Assembly (NCBI GenBank): GCA_036362985.1
Contig: JAYGXS010000004.1
Location: 45,191,494 to 45,255,493, forward strand
Direction: 5' to 3'
Source of the DNA: Ligula intestinalis
Lineage: Eukaryota; Platyhelminthes; Cestoda; Diphyllobothriidea; Diphyllobothriidae
Length of the DNA: 64,000 nucleotides
The notes under the pieces were generated by a model. The model saw only the letters and a program-made list of their open reading frames with translations, searched no databases and had not been told where the DNA came from. The position numbers and the translations under genes were made by a program. Below are positions 37,590 through 49,736 of this stretch, one piece after another. Numbering within the stretch: the stretch's first letter is position 1; the number at the start of each line of letters is the position of its first letter.

Positions 37590-38425
37590 GGTGCCAACAC
37601 TGACGCTACTATCTGTCAGAGGTAACGCTGCTTAACACAATGCTGGGGCCCATACCCCTTTAATTTCAACAAGGAGTGTGAATCTGCGTTAAAACTATTC
37701 CAAGTAAGTACATGTTTGGTGCCCTGAGCACAGCAGAGCTTGCCTTCACAATCTCAACTCTACCCATCAGGCTGTGTGCGTTTCTACTAGGTTCAGACCA
37801 CGATACTGCTGCTAGAAGTACGTGCCTATACTAAAGCGCTAATTCTATTAGTCCTGTTTACTAAGACCAGTAAATAGTATACTACAATACGGCCTGTGTG
37901 TGCTTTTTATGAGGTCGGCACTCAGTATGCATACCCAATCTGTATGAGGTAAAGTGATAAATATTGGGTTAAAATAAAGCGTTAATAAGTAATAGCACAA
38001 CTCCTAACATGCCTTTATGTTATAGTGTGCCGTCTGCAGACCAAATATAGACCTACTAGAGTATTTGTCTGTATCTTGGACTTTACAGAATGTCTACTCA
38101 TATCCCCCTCGATCCGAGCAGCGATTGTGCATCTAGCTTTATGCTATTCCGAGTAAATACGTGTTTGAGGTCTGGAGCACATCAAGGCTTTCCTTGCTTT
38201 CTGCCCTCTCACCCCCGTCCACCAAAGGCTGTGCCATTAAGTTTGGGCTAGGATACTGCTTCTAGAGATAATATGCCACTGCTAAGAGTGCTTATTCTTG
38301 TAATAATACCTACTAAAACTGGTGAATAGTATATCCCTATGATTGTATAAATAGCTTACATGTGTCAGAAGTACTGGTACTAACACTGATGCTACCATTT
38401 TTCAGAGGTGACACATTATCCCACG
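37590..38425 (+). repeat. Diverged local duplication
   Basis: Block 37,690-37,880 (CTATTCCAAGTAAGTACATG, GATACTGCTGCTAGAAG, GACCAGTAAATAGTATA) recurs as 38,140-38,335 (CTATTCCGAGTAAATACGTG, GATACTGCTTCTAGAGA, AACTGGTGAATAGTATA). A second shared piece, CCAACACTGACGCTACTAT at about 37,600, recurs as CTAACACTGATGCTACCAT at about 38,376. Both pairs are direct, but the spacings differ (about 455 and 775), so more than one event is involved. Confidence 0.6.
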
Positions 38426-40869
38426 TATATGGATAAGCGCTGTGGCGGGTTTGGTCTCTAAGGCAAGTCAATCTATTTTCCAAATCAACCGCCTACTTAC
38501 CCTACGAAATAACTACTGAAAACTAAGACAAAACAACAGTCCCTCAAGTACTTCACATACACCCTCTTGACGGTTAGTGCATTTGAGCACGGAAAATGAT
38601 TCAAGGTCATTTCAGTTCATGCCATCGCTTTGCCGGAATTTTAAGAGATGGCGGCACTCAGAGTCAACCCAAAACACGCGCTGATGTTGGTAGGGCGTAC
38701 GGAAATTAAAGCGCCTGATCTGTCATGAGGGCATATGTGTCAGTAACAGGTGCGCAATCGTCAACATGAAGTCTACTCTATGGAACTAAAACTTCGGGCT
38801 TTGTCACGTCCTTCAAGTTAAAAGGAATCTTGTCTTCGGTTTCCGCTCTACGGTTGCCTGAAGTCTCATCCAGTCGACATTAAATCAATAATAAAAACTG
38901 TTCGCGTGATAGTTGGAAGCCCGCGGTTTCAAATAACGGAGAGAGAAAACGTGTGACCTTGATATAGAATAGTATTTGTCGGATGAAATGCAATGTGGCC
39001 GACACAAATCCGTGTCTCTTATTTGCATATATTGGGAAAGGGTAGCCCACGAGTGCGAATTACCGTAGTGCCCCACCATGCCAATCCTGAGAATCAAGAA
39101 AAAAGAGTATGCATTTTATTTATTGCATTCCACCTCAGACCCTGTAAATGTGTTAGCTGGAACAAATTAGCAAAGGCCTGAGATGTGTTTGCAGTAACGT
39201 GATATTGTCAACCTGTTGCCGGCATACATAAGGATGTGGTAGTCCACACTCAGCATTACTGCGCTGACTCATCCTTTTTTCGTTTGTCAAGCCTTTGGTA
39301 TTCACGCGCAATCAGGCAACTTCCTCTTGCGCTCTTGATCTCTGCTAGATGCCCAATATGTCCTGTTCGTACTACGGCACGCCGTCGACGCTGCTTGGAG
39401 CGAACATAATCTCAAAGCCAATCAATGCCTGCCGTTTCACCTAATTGGCTGCACAGACCAATAGGGGCATTCTGCAGTCCGGGTTTCGCAGCAGCGGACA
39501 CACCTTCACGGACTCAACGGGATTGAGGACGCTGCGGTTATGATCGTTTATTAGCGCCTGCTGTAAAGCTCCCTTTGCGCAGTAAGGTTCTTCATATGAA
39601 CTTTGTCTTACCTGATTCTTGATTTAGGGGGACCTTCTATTGTCGACAAAGCTACTTACGACAGGCCCTGTGCTGTCACCTCTAGACTCACGTAACTGAT
39701 CGTTGGTAAGCTTATCTCCCTACAAGTGTAATTGTAGGAGTCGCTGTTGCTATGTTTGAGGATGGACAGTTGCACAAGTCCGAAAGCTCCGAATAATAAA
39801 TCCGTTGTTCCGGTATTGAACCATCACCCTCCTTCTTTGTTCATTCAAACACTTTGAACCCGAATCTTCGCATCCATTATTGTCCTGGGTTTTAAGGGGC
39901 GTAGGTGATTCGGTTTTTTCTTGTGGATAGGCCATCAATACGTCTAAACTTCACCATCATCTACTTCATTAATTAGGCTTTAGGGAAGAGGATGACTCAG
40001 AAGTATTGGGACAAAGGTAGATTTCAGCGCCAAGTACTGAGTTAGCCATTTTTCGCATATCTTGAAAACTGAACTCTGGATCCAACAACCGACACTGTCT
40101 CAGAGCCGCATACGCTTCCGGCTGGGGTTGAACTCAAGGAGCATCTAGCTCCGCTTCATTTCGTTTTAAAACTTTTCACGCATTCCTAAACGCTGCATTG
40201 CTAGATTTTAATACACTGCATAGTTATGATAAATTCTCGGAAACATTCCCGAGTCGGTACTATCATCAGAATTTTAGTGTTGTACAATAGACAATAGAAG
40301 TTTTACCACTTGTGGTCCAGAGCTCTGAACGTTTCAGAATCCCACTAGACAAAAACCGAATAGCGCCGATCAAAACAGCTTTTTAAGGCGAGCCAAACAT
40401 CTCTGCTGTATGTGTCATTCCGATGTGCCGTGCCATACAACCGGATATGCGGCTAATCTCATTTCAAGCGCATGGGGCTGAATGAAGTAGTTTTGTATGT
40501 ACGCACCACCTAGCTCCGATCGAAGTTTCATCTACATCACACTGTGTGCAGGTAGTCAGCAAAAGACGCGGGTACTTGACCTGGCGGCATAAAGCTGACT
40601 CATTTATCAGTGCGTTACATTGACTTCTGCAAATACTGTCGACCTGGAGGTTGTACCATGGATAAATCTCATATTTTCTTCAGGATACCTTAATCTATCA
40701 GCATTTTAATATCTTTTTACTTCAGATTTACTAGCACGTCTAAGCACTTTGCGAAACTGTGATTGCCAATTCCGTCAGGAACTCCATCTATCGCCGTTGG
40801 CTTACTGATAGGAATAGAGGCCTAGGCCTGATAAACCAGTGAAATGCAGTTTATTAGGTTGGTTTTGCT
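38426..40869. other. No gene recognised
   Basis: About 2.4 kb without a recognised gene, RNA or repeat family. A few frames of 60 codons are present on both strands with no conserved signature. Confidence 0.45.
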
Positions 40870-41212
40870 TAATTTGAGTTGACCCAAGTTTGAAAAGCTC
40901 TAGGCGTTTGGCGGGATTTGAACCCGCGCATCAGAAAAAGCCTAGTAGTCATTCTGGTGGATTCTAGATGATTGCTTAGGAAATCCTGCTTGGGCAGTCA
41001 ACTTGCTTCCGTATCGGTGGATTCCATATAAGCGAAAAGTTTAGCGGGTAATATCGATCCAAGTGTGATTAAACTCATGGCGTGAAACGGGCGTTTGTAG
41101 CTTAGCGGTAGAGCATTAGCCTCCGGCAAAGGCTTTCTCTGATGCGCGGGTTCAAATCCCGCCAAACGCCTAGAACTTTTCACACTTGGGTCAACTCAAA
41201 TTCAGTTTAATT
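40870..41212 (+). repeat. tRNA-like SINE in fold-back form
   Basis: The right part (41,088-41,172) folds as a tRNA: acceptor GCGTTTG/CAAACGC, D arm GCTT..GAGC with box A TAGCTTAGCGGTAGAGC, anticodon stem AGCCT/AGGCT with loop CCGGCAA, and T arm GCGGG-TTCAAAT-CCCGC. With that loop the anticodon would be GGC (Ala), but position 33 is C instead of T and the variable region is 11 bases, so a working tRNA is doubtful. The left arm (40,873-40,948) is the inverted copy of the 3' half plus the downstream body, including TTGAGTTGACCCAAG. The family recurs at 23,395 and 31,005. Confidence 0.7.
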
Positions 41213-42039
41213 GCCGATTTAAAACAGGCAGAGCTTTGGTGTCAGACCTAAGGTGAGAGTATATTCTAATGGCAGAATGATCTCCAAATAAATTCCAGTG
41301 CGCGTAGGTAGTGTTATGTATTCAAAACCGAAGGCAGTTTGTAGGCAGAATGTTGTTTAGTCAAAATATAAGTTTTTCCGTAAGCAGGAGGTCGGCTGAA
41401 GGACAAGTACACAGTTTTGTGTCTAAGTTATGTTTACCAAGGGGATTTATGGTGGGGCTTAAACGTCATTAACTGAAAGATAGTCAGTCATAATAAAGAA
41501 GGGGGTACACGCGTCAACTATCGTATTTGCCTTGCGCGAACTGTCCCGACATCACGTGCGGGCATATACAGCAGGTAGCAGACCGGCATTTTTGTAGCAA
41601 ACGCCAGTCTGGGTCAGATACGTCACTGTATCTGTACTCGTCAGCAGCCGACTCGACTCAACTTTACTTTCGGAATGCGAAGGATACGATAAATCTCTTT
41701 TGACTTCCATTATTTTGCAACTATCGAACAGTGCACATATCACGAACCACTGTTTTAGAATATTGCCTACTGGTAAGAAACCTCCGTCCATTGTCTTTCC
41801 TGTCAAACAGAAATTGATATTTCTAATAAAGTTTTTGCTGAAAATGTTATTAGAATGGTATCCTAGTACCATTCTGGTGGTACGTGTTTTCTCTGATACC
41901 GAGTCGCATTGGCTCCATTATTAAGGTTCGGTCATCGTTAAAGCTTTTCTTTATCGTGTGTCCACAACATGGTGGGCACAATTCGGTGAGTTTCACGTGA
42001 ATCACTTTACAGTGATGGCTGATTTGAACTGTATCTACC
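41213..42039. other. No gene recognised
   Basis: Unassigned. A minus-strand frame of 106 codons at 41,552-41,872 has no family signature. Confidence 0.4.
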
Positions 42040-42330
42040 TCACCCTCCCCCCCCCCCTACGACTAGGGCAGACTGAGTCAGTACAACTCGAGATGCGATC
42101 GAGCGCAACGGCTGAAATGGCTAAAGGACCCATCTGCGTGCACCAAACATGACCAAGCTTTGCGAATGGCACATCGGGTTTTCGCACAAGGTGTGGGAGA
42201 CTTGGAGCACACATGCGTGAGAGTGCCACAGGGGCCACATTACGAAAAGGTCGTTAAGCCTGCCTCTCAGTCCACCAGTCAACCAGTCTACACACGACAG
42301 TTCAACCTTCACGCAGGAGGATGTAGACCA
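42040..42330 (+). repeat. Repeat family B-related copy
   Basis: Shares TCTACCTCACCCTCCCC, GTGCACCAAA, GAGAGTGCCACA and AGTCCACCAGTCAACCA with the 11,560-11,800 and 36,800-36,960 copies. Includes a run of ten C at about 42,046-42,055. Confidence 0.5.
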
Positions 42331-44527
42331 TGTGTCACAAAACAGAGCGGACTTAGGGACAATGAATTGCGCAATACCTACAACACTCACTCGTCTCTCA
42401 CCCCCACCCCCCAAACCCAGTGTAATGAAATAGTCAGGGACACTAGATACGAAATCGGACATAGTGGCTGCCAAATTTGAAAAGTTCGTTCACGCGTGCC
42501 ATGAACGCCTGTATTGCAAAAATGGACAAAGCATTTATAGTGGTCGCTGCTGCCCAACGCCCACCTAACTCTTGATATCACAGAGAAGGTCACTCAGAGC
42601 AGGCCCTTGCGTGAATGCACTGTCCTGAAAGACCGAGCTATCCCGTCAGGAGACGGTCTTCCATGTCACGACTTTGGTTGCATCGTGAAAGTTTAAAAGC
42701 GTACCAGCTTGCTTACAGTGCTAAATATGTACTGCTAGCCGTATGGATATTTTTGTAGGATACGAAGTACTCCGGGTAATAGAAGATAGAAGTATCCCAA
42801 CAGTTATAAACCAGTAAATAAGAAGATAAGGGGTGGCAGACCCAAGTTTTAGGAATAGTTTTATTAAGTGAAGAGGAATTGGAGTATTGTTGAGAGGAAA
42901 TTAACTCTCGGACGAGTGAAGTCCAGTCGTGCGTGAGCCAGGTCAGGCTTCGCAGTCCGGCGGTGGGGTCACCGAGTCCGGGAGCCATTGACTGTCGGAC
43001 TATTGCACGTCCGACCGTGAACGTTGGCCAGTCCGAAGTAGCGAGAACGTAGACAGTTATCACCGTACGATCCTTTGACACCCGGCCTTGAATGGTGATT
43101 GGCCGTGGCTTAAACATCATAGGCTGAAGGATAGCCGGTCCTACAACATATTCTTCAACTCTTCTATACAGAATGCACTCGCTCTATCACTCCCCTCTTC
43201 CCAAGACTTCTCTCTTCTCCTAGGGAACCGAGCCTGGAAGATCGCAGCCGTTAGGCTTAACCTTCTTAGCCTTAACATCCCTCGATAAACTAAATGCTCG
43301 TGAAAGATGTTTGCAATTGAGAAAGAATGGTGATTTATGTTGATTCACCCGAGACCGGCTCGCAAATGGCCGATCAGGCCATTGCGTGATGTGCATGCGC
43401 GGTAATAGTATGAGCAGGACTGGTCGGTAGCATTCGGATACGACCTTACCTTATTTTGACTGACTATGACACGGAAAAATGCACACGCTCAGGCACCTGT
43501 GGCAGTCGACGATCAGCGCCACCGCCACTGACTCAGGTTGCCTGCGTCAACCAAGCCTTGCATACTGGGACGGGACAAGCTCCACCTCACACCTTGGGTT
43601 GTCGCCAGCGCAAACGCCGACTCGTGGCGTCCGACCCCCCTTACGACCTTGTCGCGTGAGTCTGGTAGTAGCTGTAGCCCTACTTCCAAAGCGCACACGC
43701 ACCAACTCTCAACCTCTGGCCTCGGGCATCAGTGCGCATGTCAAATGTCAGCCTACCTCAGTCTGGTCTGGCCAATCATTTCCCTGAAGCTGACTCACAC
43801 AAAGGTCGCGCTGACTGACACGCCAGATTCCGTCCCGCCTTGGAGTGGACGTAGGTAGCCTTGTCGGCGCCTGTGACGACCCTGCGCTCCCACGTCGAAC
43901 ATTCGGTGCCGGCTTCGTGGTCGGACGCATGCCAGTCCGAGTGGCAACTTCATCCAACTTAATTTTCACTCCTTCTGTACAGAATAAACCTTTCCTACAA
44001 CTCTGGCCTCCTACCGTCTTCTCTTCTCCTTAGGAACCGGACTTGAAAATCAAATTGACTAGGGTTTTACCTTATTAACCTCATCCCCTGCGGTAGTTTA
44101 AACTCTAGCTTCATGAGAAATCGAAGCTAATCAACGTGCGTCATTTCGCTGATTGGCTGCTAGTGACAAAGATCCATGGCGGACACTAACACAACTTGCA
44201 TGAAAAGAGGGAGGCCAGAAACTGCCTGTAGAAATTTAGTAAACTCGTTCTCGCATTAAAAGCTTTTCCAATCTCATCAGTTTTCCATGACTTCTTAGTT
44301 GGAAAACCTTATTTGTGTTGAATTTACAACTCCGACACATCTACAGCCATCCTTGTCGCAAATAATGCAATACCTCACAGCGTCAAAAAAGGCTCTTAAA
44401 CCGGTTCTCACAAACTCATGGAAGCAGCCAATATTTCCCACTCTTTACCCCTTCAGGTTTTACTTACTGCCATCGTGTGCGATAGCTCGCGAGTTAAGAT
44501 CCCACTCCAGTGCCCCCAACTGCCTTC
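42331..44527. repeat. Mosaic of repeat family A copies, both orientations
   Basis: Inverted family A ends: about 43,160-43,290 (CTTCCCAAGACTTCTCTC, GCCTGGAAGATCGCAGCCG) and about 43,975-44,100 (CTGTACAGAATAAACC, TCTCCTTAGGAACCGG, CCTGCGGTAGTTTAA). A further partial copy lies near 42,810-42,900. No gene recognised. Confidence 0.5.
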
Positions 44528-45075
44528 TCCTAACTGTGGCTCATTCAAATGACTGAGGCCAAAGAGCAAAGCAACACATAATGTGAAAAAATTTTGAGTG
44601 GAAACAAACAAAACTGTCCGGTATCCAAGCGAAACAGACCTGCAGTATATGACAGTGGCGTGATGAGTCTCCTTCTTAACTACGGCAGCACCCAGACGAT
44701 TTGACAGTGATGGATGGCGAGAGGCAGGTTGGTGGTTTGTTGGTTTATCTTGATAACTGTAGTATCCACTGGTTCCAATGGTGCCTTATCTATCACTTGC
44801 TCATCAGCCAGATTTGCCCGCTTTCGTCGTGGACGTTTGTTTTCAGCTAACAGTTCACACTTAAGGGACAGGCTAGTACGCGTGTGTTACTTACTGTGCA
44901 GCTAGTGGGTGAGTTATGTAGCTGACTGTATAGTACGTTAATTCTCGTGTGTTGTTGTTCTTGTCGTTTCGGCGCCTCTTTCCTCTGCAGTAACGTAAGT
45001 TACAAATAATGGTCCAAGCTGCCCCGGCGCCGCTCAGTTCTTTCATGCAGTGTGTTGTCTTTGCAGCCGCACTTT
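44528..45075 (+). repeat. Long repeat block, copy 1 (interrupted)
   Basis: Shares long tracts with 46,130-46,625: TTTGTTGGTTTATC.TGATAAC, CTAACAGTTCACAC.TAAG, GGGTGAGTTATGTAGCTGACT, GCTTTCATGCAG-like tail. It is broken at about 45,076 by the SINE-containing insert and resumes at about 45,423 (CTGCTCAGTCACTGGACCTA, TTTTATTTTAAAA). No protein signature. Confidence 0.65.
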
Positions 45076-45422
45076 AAATATATATGGAGTGGATCCATCA
45101 TATTCTGAGTTCGCTAAGCGACAAGCCTGATATCGCTCAAGTACGAGCCTCAAGGCACTTCCGGGACAAGTATGTGCCCTTACCAGATAGATCGGATGAG
45201 CACCTTTGTTCCATCATATCCCCGATCACAACCGACAAAGCAACGAGCCCGTAGTGCCGAGGTAGGGTGGTAAACCCAATGACCAAAGGTCCCGGGTTCG
45301 AATCTCGGGGGTTCCGACCCCTGAGATTGGGTATGACTGGCTGATGACGGCTAACAAGCCAGAAATGGCCATTCCGGTCTCCCTTGTCTTTGTCGGATCC
45401 ACTCCAAATATATATATATATA
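45076..45422 (+). repeat. Inserted SINE-like element with short inverted ends
   Basis: Ends are TATATGGAGTGGATCC and GGATCCACTCCAAATATA, flanked by TA repeats. Inside lies the tRNA-like head (about 45,240-45,310: GGTAGGGTGGTAAACCCAA and box B GGGTTCGAATCTC). The body TGGGTATGACTGGCTGATGA through CTCCCTTGTCTTTG follows, as at 9,430-9,500. The uninterrupted block at 46,130-46,625 gives the empty site, so the limits are well supported. Confidence 0.75.
45335..45379 (+). ncRNA. Hammerhead-ribozyme-like motif in the SINE, second copy
   Basis: GACTGG (45,335-45,340); CTGATGA (45,341-45,347, full consensus core); GGCT/AGCC stem II (45,349-45,352 with 45,357-45,360); GAA (45,362-45,364); ATGG/CCAT stem III (45,365-45,372); H17 = T45,373; CCGGTC (45,374-45,379), which pairs with GACTGG through five Watson-Crick and one G-U pair. 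Relative to the copy at 9,444 the return strand changed at three of six positions (TTAGTC versus CCGGTC) and pairing was kept. The C-A pair closing stem II is again non-standard. Confidence 0.45.
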
Positions 45423-46129
45423 TCTGCTCAGTCACTGGACCTAATTTTATTTTAAAATTATTGGGTGCAGTCTTGTACTGGTCGCTGCTGTCCGAGTTCC
45501 TCTTAACGCGTGACGCGCCACAGACGATGTCACTCAGAGCATAGGACCTCGCGTGGAGGCAGTTTCAGACGTGCCTCGGGCCAGACGCAAACTAGCACGC
45601 GAGCGAACGAACGCAGCGCATCTCCCCCCATTCTGGCCTCAAACCACAGTGGACAGACCTTAAGGCCGTGGCTGCTGCTAGACATCACTTCGGACCTAGC
45701 CCACCTCGCGACTGGACGCGTTCTCCGATAGTCAACCCTCTAACAAACTATTCTCCTTTCCGTCTGTACAGAATACACTATTCCTTCTAATCTGGCCTTC
45801 CCAAGACTTCTCGCTCCTCTCCTAAGTAACCGGGCCTGGAAGATCGCAACCATTAGGGTTAAACCTGATAAGTCTAACACCCCTCGATAACCGGTGACTT
45901 CACGACGTGTCCCTTCGACGAGTAACACTACGCTACAGCGCATGAAAATAACCTGCGACAAAGGGAGACCGATTACACGAAAAGCATTCTGATTATTGTG
46001 CAAATGGTGTGGTTTACAAACATCAGAGAACCAAAGGCTGACAAACTAGGTACCCCACCTGAGTCATGGAACACGCGCAAAACTATGATAACTCTTCATA
46101 AAGGATGACAATGAATAAGGTAAGCCGAG
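45423..46129. repeat. End of block copy 1 followed by an inverted family A copy
   Basis: The first about 50 bases finish the interrupted block. About 45,770-45,900 is family A in reverse (CTTCCCAAGACTTCTCGC, GCCTGGAAGATCGCAACC, TAACACCCCTCGATAA). Confidence 0.55.
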
Positions 46130-46625
46130 CATAGTAAGTCTATTAACTGCGGCTTATCCATGTGACTGACGCCAAATAGTCAAGTAACAGATAGATTACG
46201 TGGAGCAGGGTGGTGTTTTGTTGGTTTATCATGATAACCACAATATCTGCCGGATCCGCGGGTAGATGTAATCCAGATTTGGTGTTTTATCAGTCGACTG
46301 CCCATTAGGCAGAGTCGTCACCCTTCTTGGCAGTGGTTTGGGCTTGACTAACAGTTCACACGTAAGGCATGGGCTAGTACCCGTGTATGACTGGATGCGT
46401 TGCCAGTATGTGAGTTAAGTAGCTGACTCGATATTGCATGAATTCTTGTGTGTGGTTGTACTCATGGTTTCGGCAGCTCGTTCCCATGCGGTCACACAAT
46501 TCGTACATAATCGTATGCATTTTGTTGTTCGAGCTGCGCCGGTGCTGCTTATTGCTTTCATGCAGCGTCATATCCTTGCAGGAGTACTTTTAGTACACAC
46601 ATATTCATTCAGTCCAATCTCATTT
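46130..46625 (+). repeat. Long repeat block, copy 2 (uninterrupted)
   Basis: Runs through TTTGTTGGTTTATCATGATAA, CTAACAGTTCACACGTAAGG, GAGTTAAGTAGCTGACTCG, GCTGCGCCGGTGCTGCTTAT to CATATTCATTCAGTCC without the SINE found in copy 1. Function unknown. Its own ends were not defined. Confidence 0.65.
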
Positions 46626-47460
46626 TAAAGGCATCGATCCTGCCTTCGGCTTCCATTACCACCGCCTTTGGTCTTTCCGGGGGGTACTGTGGGAGCCTAC
46701 CTCGCTGACTCATGCCGGCTTCGTTGCCAAAAGCCGCGAAAGTGCAGTGGCTACGCGCGCCGGCTAAACTCCTACGCACTGTGTCTGCCTTTGTTTGCCG
46801 CACACTCGGCAACCATCGCGCGAGACAGGGACTCCCCCACTGGTGTCTGTCCTTGGCGTTCACCAATCACCATCAAGGTCATCAGACAGACAAATGTCTT
46901 CGGCGACTGACGTTGAAGTTACTCGGCCTTCCGCCTGGGCTCGAGACGGACGCGACGCTGCAGTGCTATCTCACGGTGCCGATGGTCAAACTCAACGCCA
47001 GGCCGAGTCAACCACTTTTTTATTGACTATTCTCCTACTTGTTCTGTACAGAATATAACCTTCTCCTACTCTGCTTCCTCAAGACTTCTCCATCATCTCC
47101 TAAGGGACCGGGCCTGGAAGATCGCAGTAGTTAGACTTTAACCGGCGTAGACTTAACTCCTTTGCGACAGGCTTTTGACTATGCGAGAACCCCCCAGTGG
47201 CCTGGCCTCAATCCACAGCAGCTTGGCCTCAATCAATCTAGTCACTAGCTCTTGAAGCTAGCACACAAGGGCATCAATGCAGTGACTCTCGTCAGGCCGG
47301 CACTTTAGGCCAAGCCGTCCTAGGAGACGGATGGGCGCAACAACTGTTCCTACCACTCCGGCCGTCCCCTAACTTCTCTCTCCTCCCACGAAAACGGGCC
47401 TGGAAGATCGTAGTAACAAGGGTTAAGCTTATTTACCTTAATTTCTCGATACATACAGGG
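46626..47460 (-). repeat. Two inverted family A copies
   Basis: About 46,860-47,170 and 47,340-47,460 both end with TCCTAAGGGACCGGGCCTG-type sequence, GGAAGATCGCAG/GTAG and a TTAACC stretch. Frames of 80-104 codons across 46,668-47,058 overlap each other in all phases and are not taken as genes. Confidence 0.55.
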
Positions 47461-49736
47461 CGTGTTTGTAGTCTTTTGTACGCTCATTATATCGGTTAAA
47501 AGCTTGTCCAACCTAATCTGCCTTTCCTGAATTCTAATAGAAAAAATCTTTGTATTGTCGACCTTACGACTTCGAAGGGGGAAAAGAAGCGGAAATAGGA
47601 TCTTTGCAAGGAAGATACGCGACCGATCACTGAAAATTTAGCCATTCTAAAAACCTGGATACTGTGGTGTCAGCTGATGCTTTGAAAATGAATGCTTGCA
47701 CTGAGATTACATGAGCGAATTTACTTACTAAAGTAGTGAGCTCTAAAATATTTCGAGTGCTGTTACGGATCAAGCTTTTGACTGAAAATACCGAGTCCAA
47801 ATCTGATTACTGCCCATTTTAACCCCCCTCAAGTGCTGTCCACGTTTAGCCCCACGCCGCGCAAGAAGTCACATGCTCGCAGTTCTCGACCTACTTTTGG
47901 TACAGCCAATCACAGGGACAAATTCTATCAGTCAATCAACTGATCAAGCGGCCAGTAGCTCACTCCCGCATGGCGATTATTAACTTGTTGAAAGGAGTGA
48001 GCATCGACTACAGAAGGTCCCCCAAGTCAGAAGTCAGGAAAGGCCGATTAGGTTGGATAGTGTACTGTAAACATGAGGTAACAAAGGGCTCAGCAGAAAC
48101 AAGCTTCAAACAGTAAACAGGCCATTTGACGTGTGTGTGTGCCCTGTGCATCTGCGCAGGGTTGCAGGATCTGTGGACGTCTTCCGGCTAATCAGGAAAT
48201 GGTCCTCGGTGATTGGCGCCAAGCTCACCAAGTCAAAGGACTGAGACGCTAGACATCGACCGGACCCAGAGGCAGATACTGTGGGTGGCTCAACAATTAG
48301 CAGGTGACGGACCGGCTGCGCAAGGCAAAGTTAGTACGATGCCTGCCAGCCGAAGAAAAAGGTGATTCAGCGAGAGTGGTGCCGAACTCAGGACCGCAAC
48401 AAACTCACGCCCACAGCACTCTGGGGGACAGACGCAGACGCCAGCCAAAGCTTTCTGTGCGTCGGCGCCTCTGGCCACTACTGAGTTTCTGTACGAAATA
48501 CGCAACTTCTACTAGTGTCTTTACACTTTTCTTCTTATGCAGAACCCGACATGATTATTGTAGTGCTCTGGGTAAAAGCACTGGTTACAGCCCTACAAAT
48601 TTCTGAACCCGTGAGCTCAGATGGCAACCACCTGACGTGGCTGGACGCAGACGTTCATCTGCCTATCCTTGTTGTGTCACTCAACGTGCACACCGATAAT
48701 AAGACGCAATTGTTCATACCTTGTGACCAATAAAGGCGGTTTAATCAACATAATTCAGTCGCTGGTTTTGAGCGCAGTCCTTCAAATGTGTCAACGCCGG
48801 ACGTTTTGTCCTGTTCGGACCCTTGTGATCAACATGGCTGGCATCCTTACTTGTGATCTTCTCCCAGATCTTCAATCTTCTCATGTACTCAATTCTAAGA
48901 AAGTCCACTGCGTTGGACACGCTCTGCAATCATTCCCATCCTCGAGCCCAGATGGCGGTGGAAATTTTTACTACAGATTTCGTTTTGCTCAGCATTCACT
49001 GGAATGAACTATATCACACACACAGCCCTTCCTCTCATACAAAAATGCCAACTTGCCGGTACACGTTGACGAGATCACACCAGCACACCCTCTGTCTGGT
49101 GCTTCAACTGCACAGGTCGCAGCGACAGCATTAGCTTAGTTTCGAGCAGCATCTGTTGCCATCGACGCGCTCTCAAGCCCACGTGTACACTGGATTTGCT
49201 CATTCAAGTCATCGTTTCCCGCATTGTTTATATTTCACTTTGGTCGGTGTCTGGGCGCCACGCCAAGCCACGCCGCGCAAGAATTCACTTGATCTAAGTC
49301 CTTGATCTGCCTCCGGTACAGCCAATCACAAGTGCCCAAAAAATGTTTTCTGCCAATCAATTGATCTAGCGGCCAGTGACTCACTCTCACATGACGTTTA
49401 TTCAAGCGTACGCCCACAGCTCGCTGGCTAACAGATACGCGTGTCAGCCCAGAGCTTGCCGCGTGTCGGAGCCTCTAACCACAACTGATTTTCTGTACAG
49501 CATGAACTGGTGTATTTTCTCTTCTGTACCTATAAGGTATTATACATGATTATTGTAGGGCTCTGAGTACCAACACTGCCTAGACCCCATACACTCCTCC
49601 TTGTTTTGCCTTACCATTACCAGTAATTACCATTGTTTAGTTTGATTTGGCCATGCATGCACAGTGCAAGTTTTGGGAAAAATTATGAACTTGCAAATTT
49701 TATACTATCAAAACCATGTAGGAACCTTTCGAGCAT
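47461..49736. other. No gene recognised; family C copies
   Basis: Family C at about 47,860-47,985 and 49,260-49,400 (GTACAGCCAATCACA, TCAATCAAxTGATCxAGCGGCCAGT). The rest is unassigned. The 112-codon frame at 48,669-49,007 has no signature. Confidence 0.45.

Noticed and set aside
41088..41172. The tRNA-like unit also reads as a hammerhead: GGCGTT ... CTGATGC-hairpin-CAAACGCC
   Set aside because: Core positions A9 and G12 are both wrong (CUGAUGC, CAA) and sister copies at 23,395 and 31,005 lack CTGATG; the tRNA T arm and acceptor explain the pairing.
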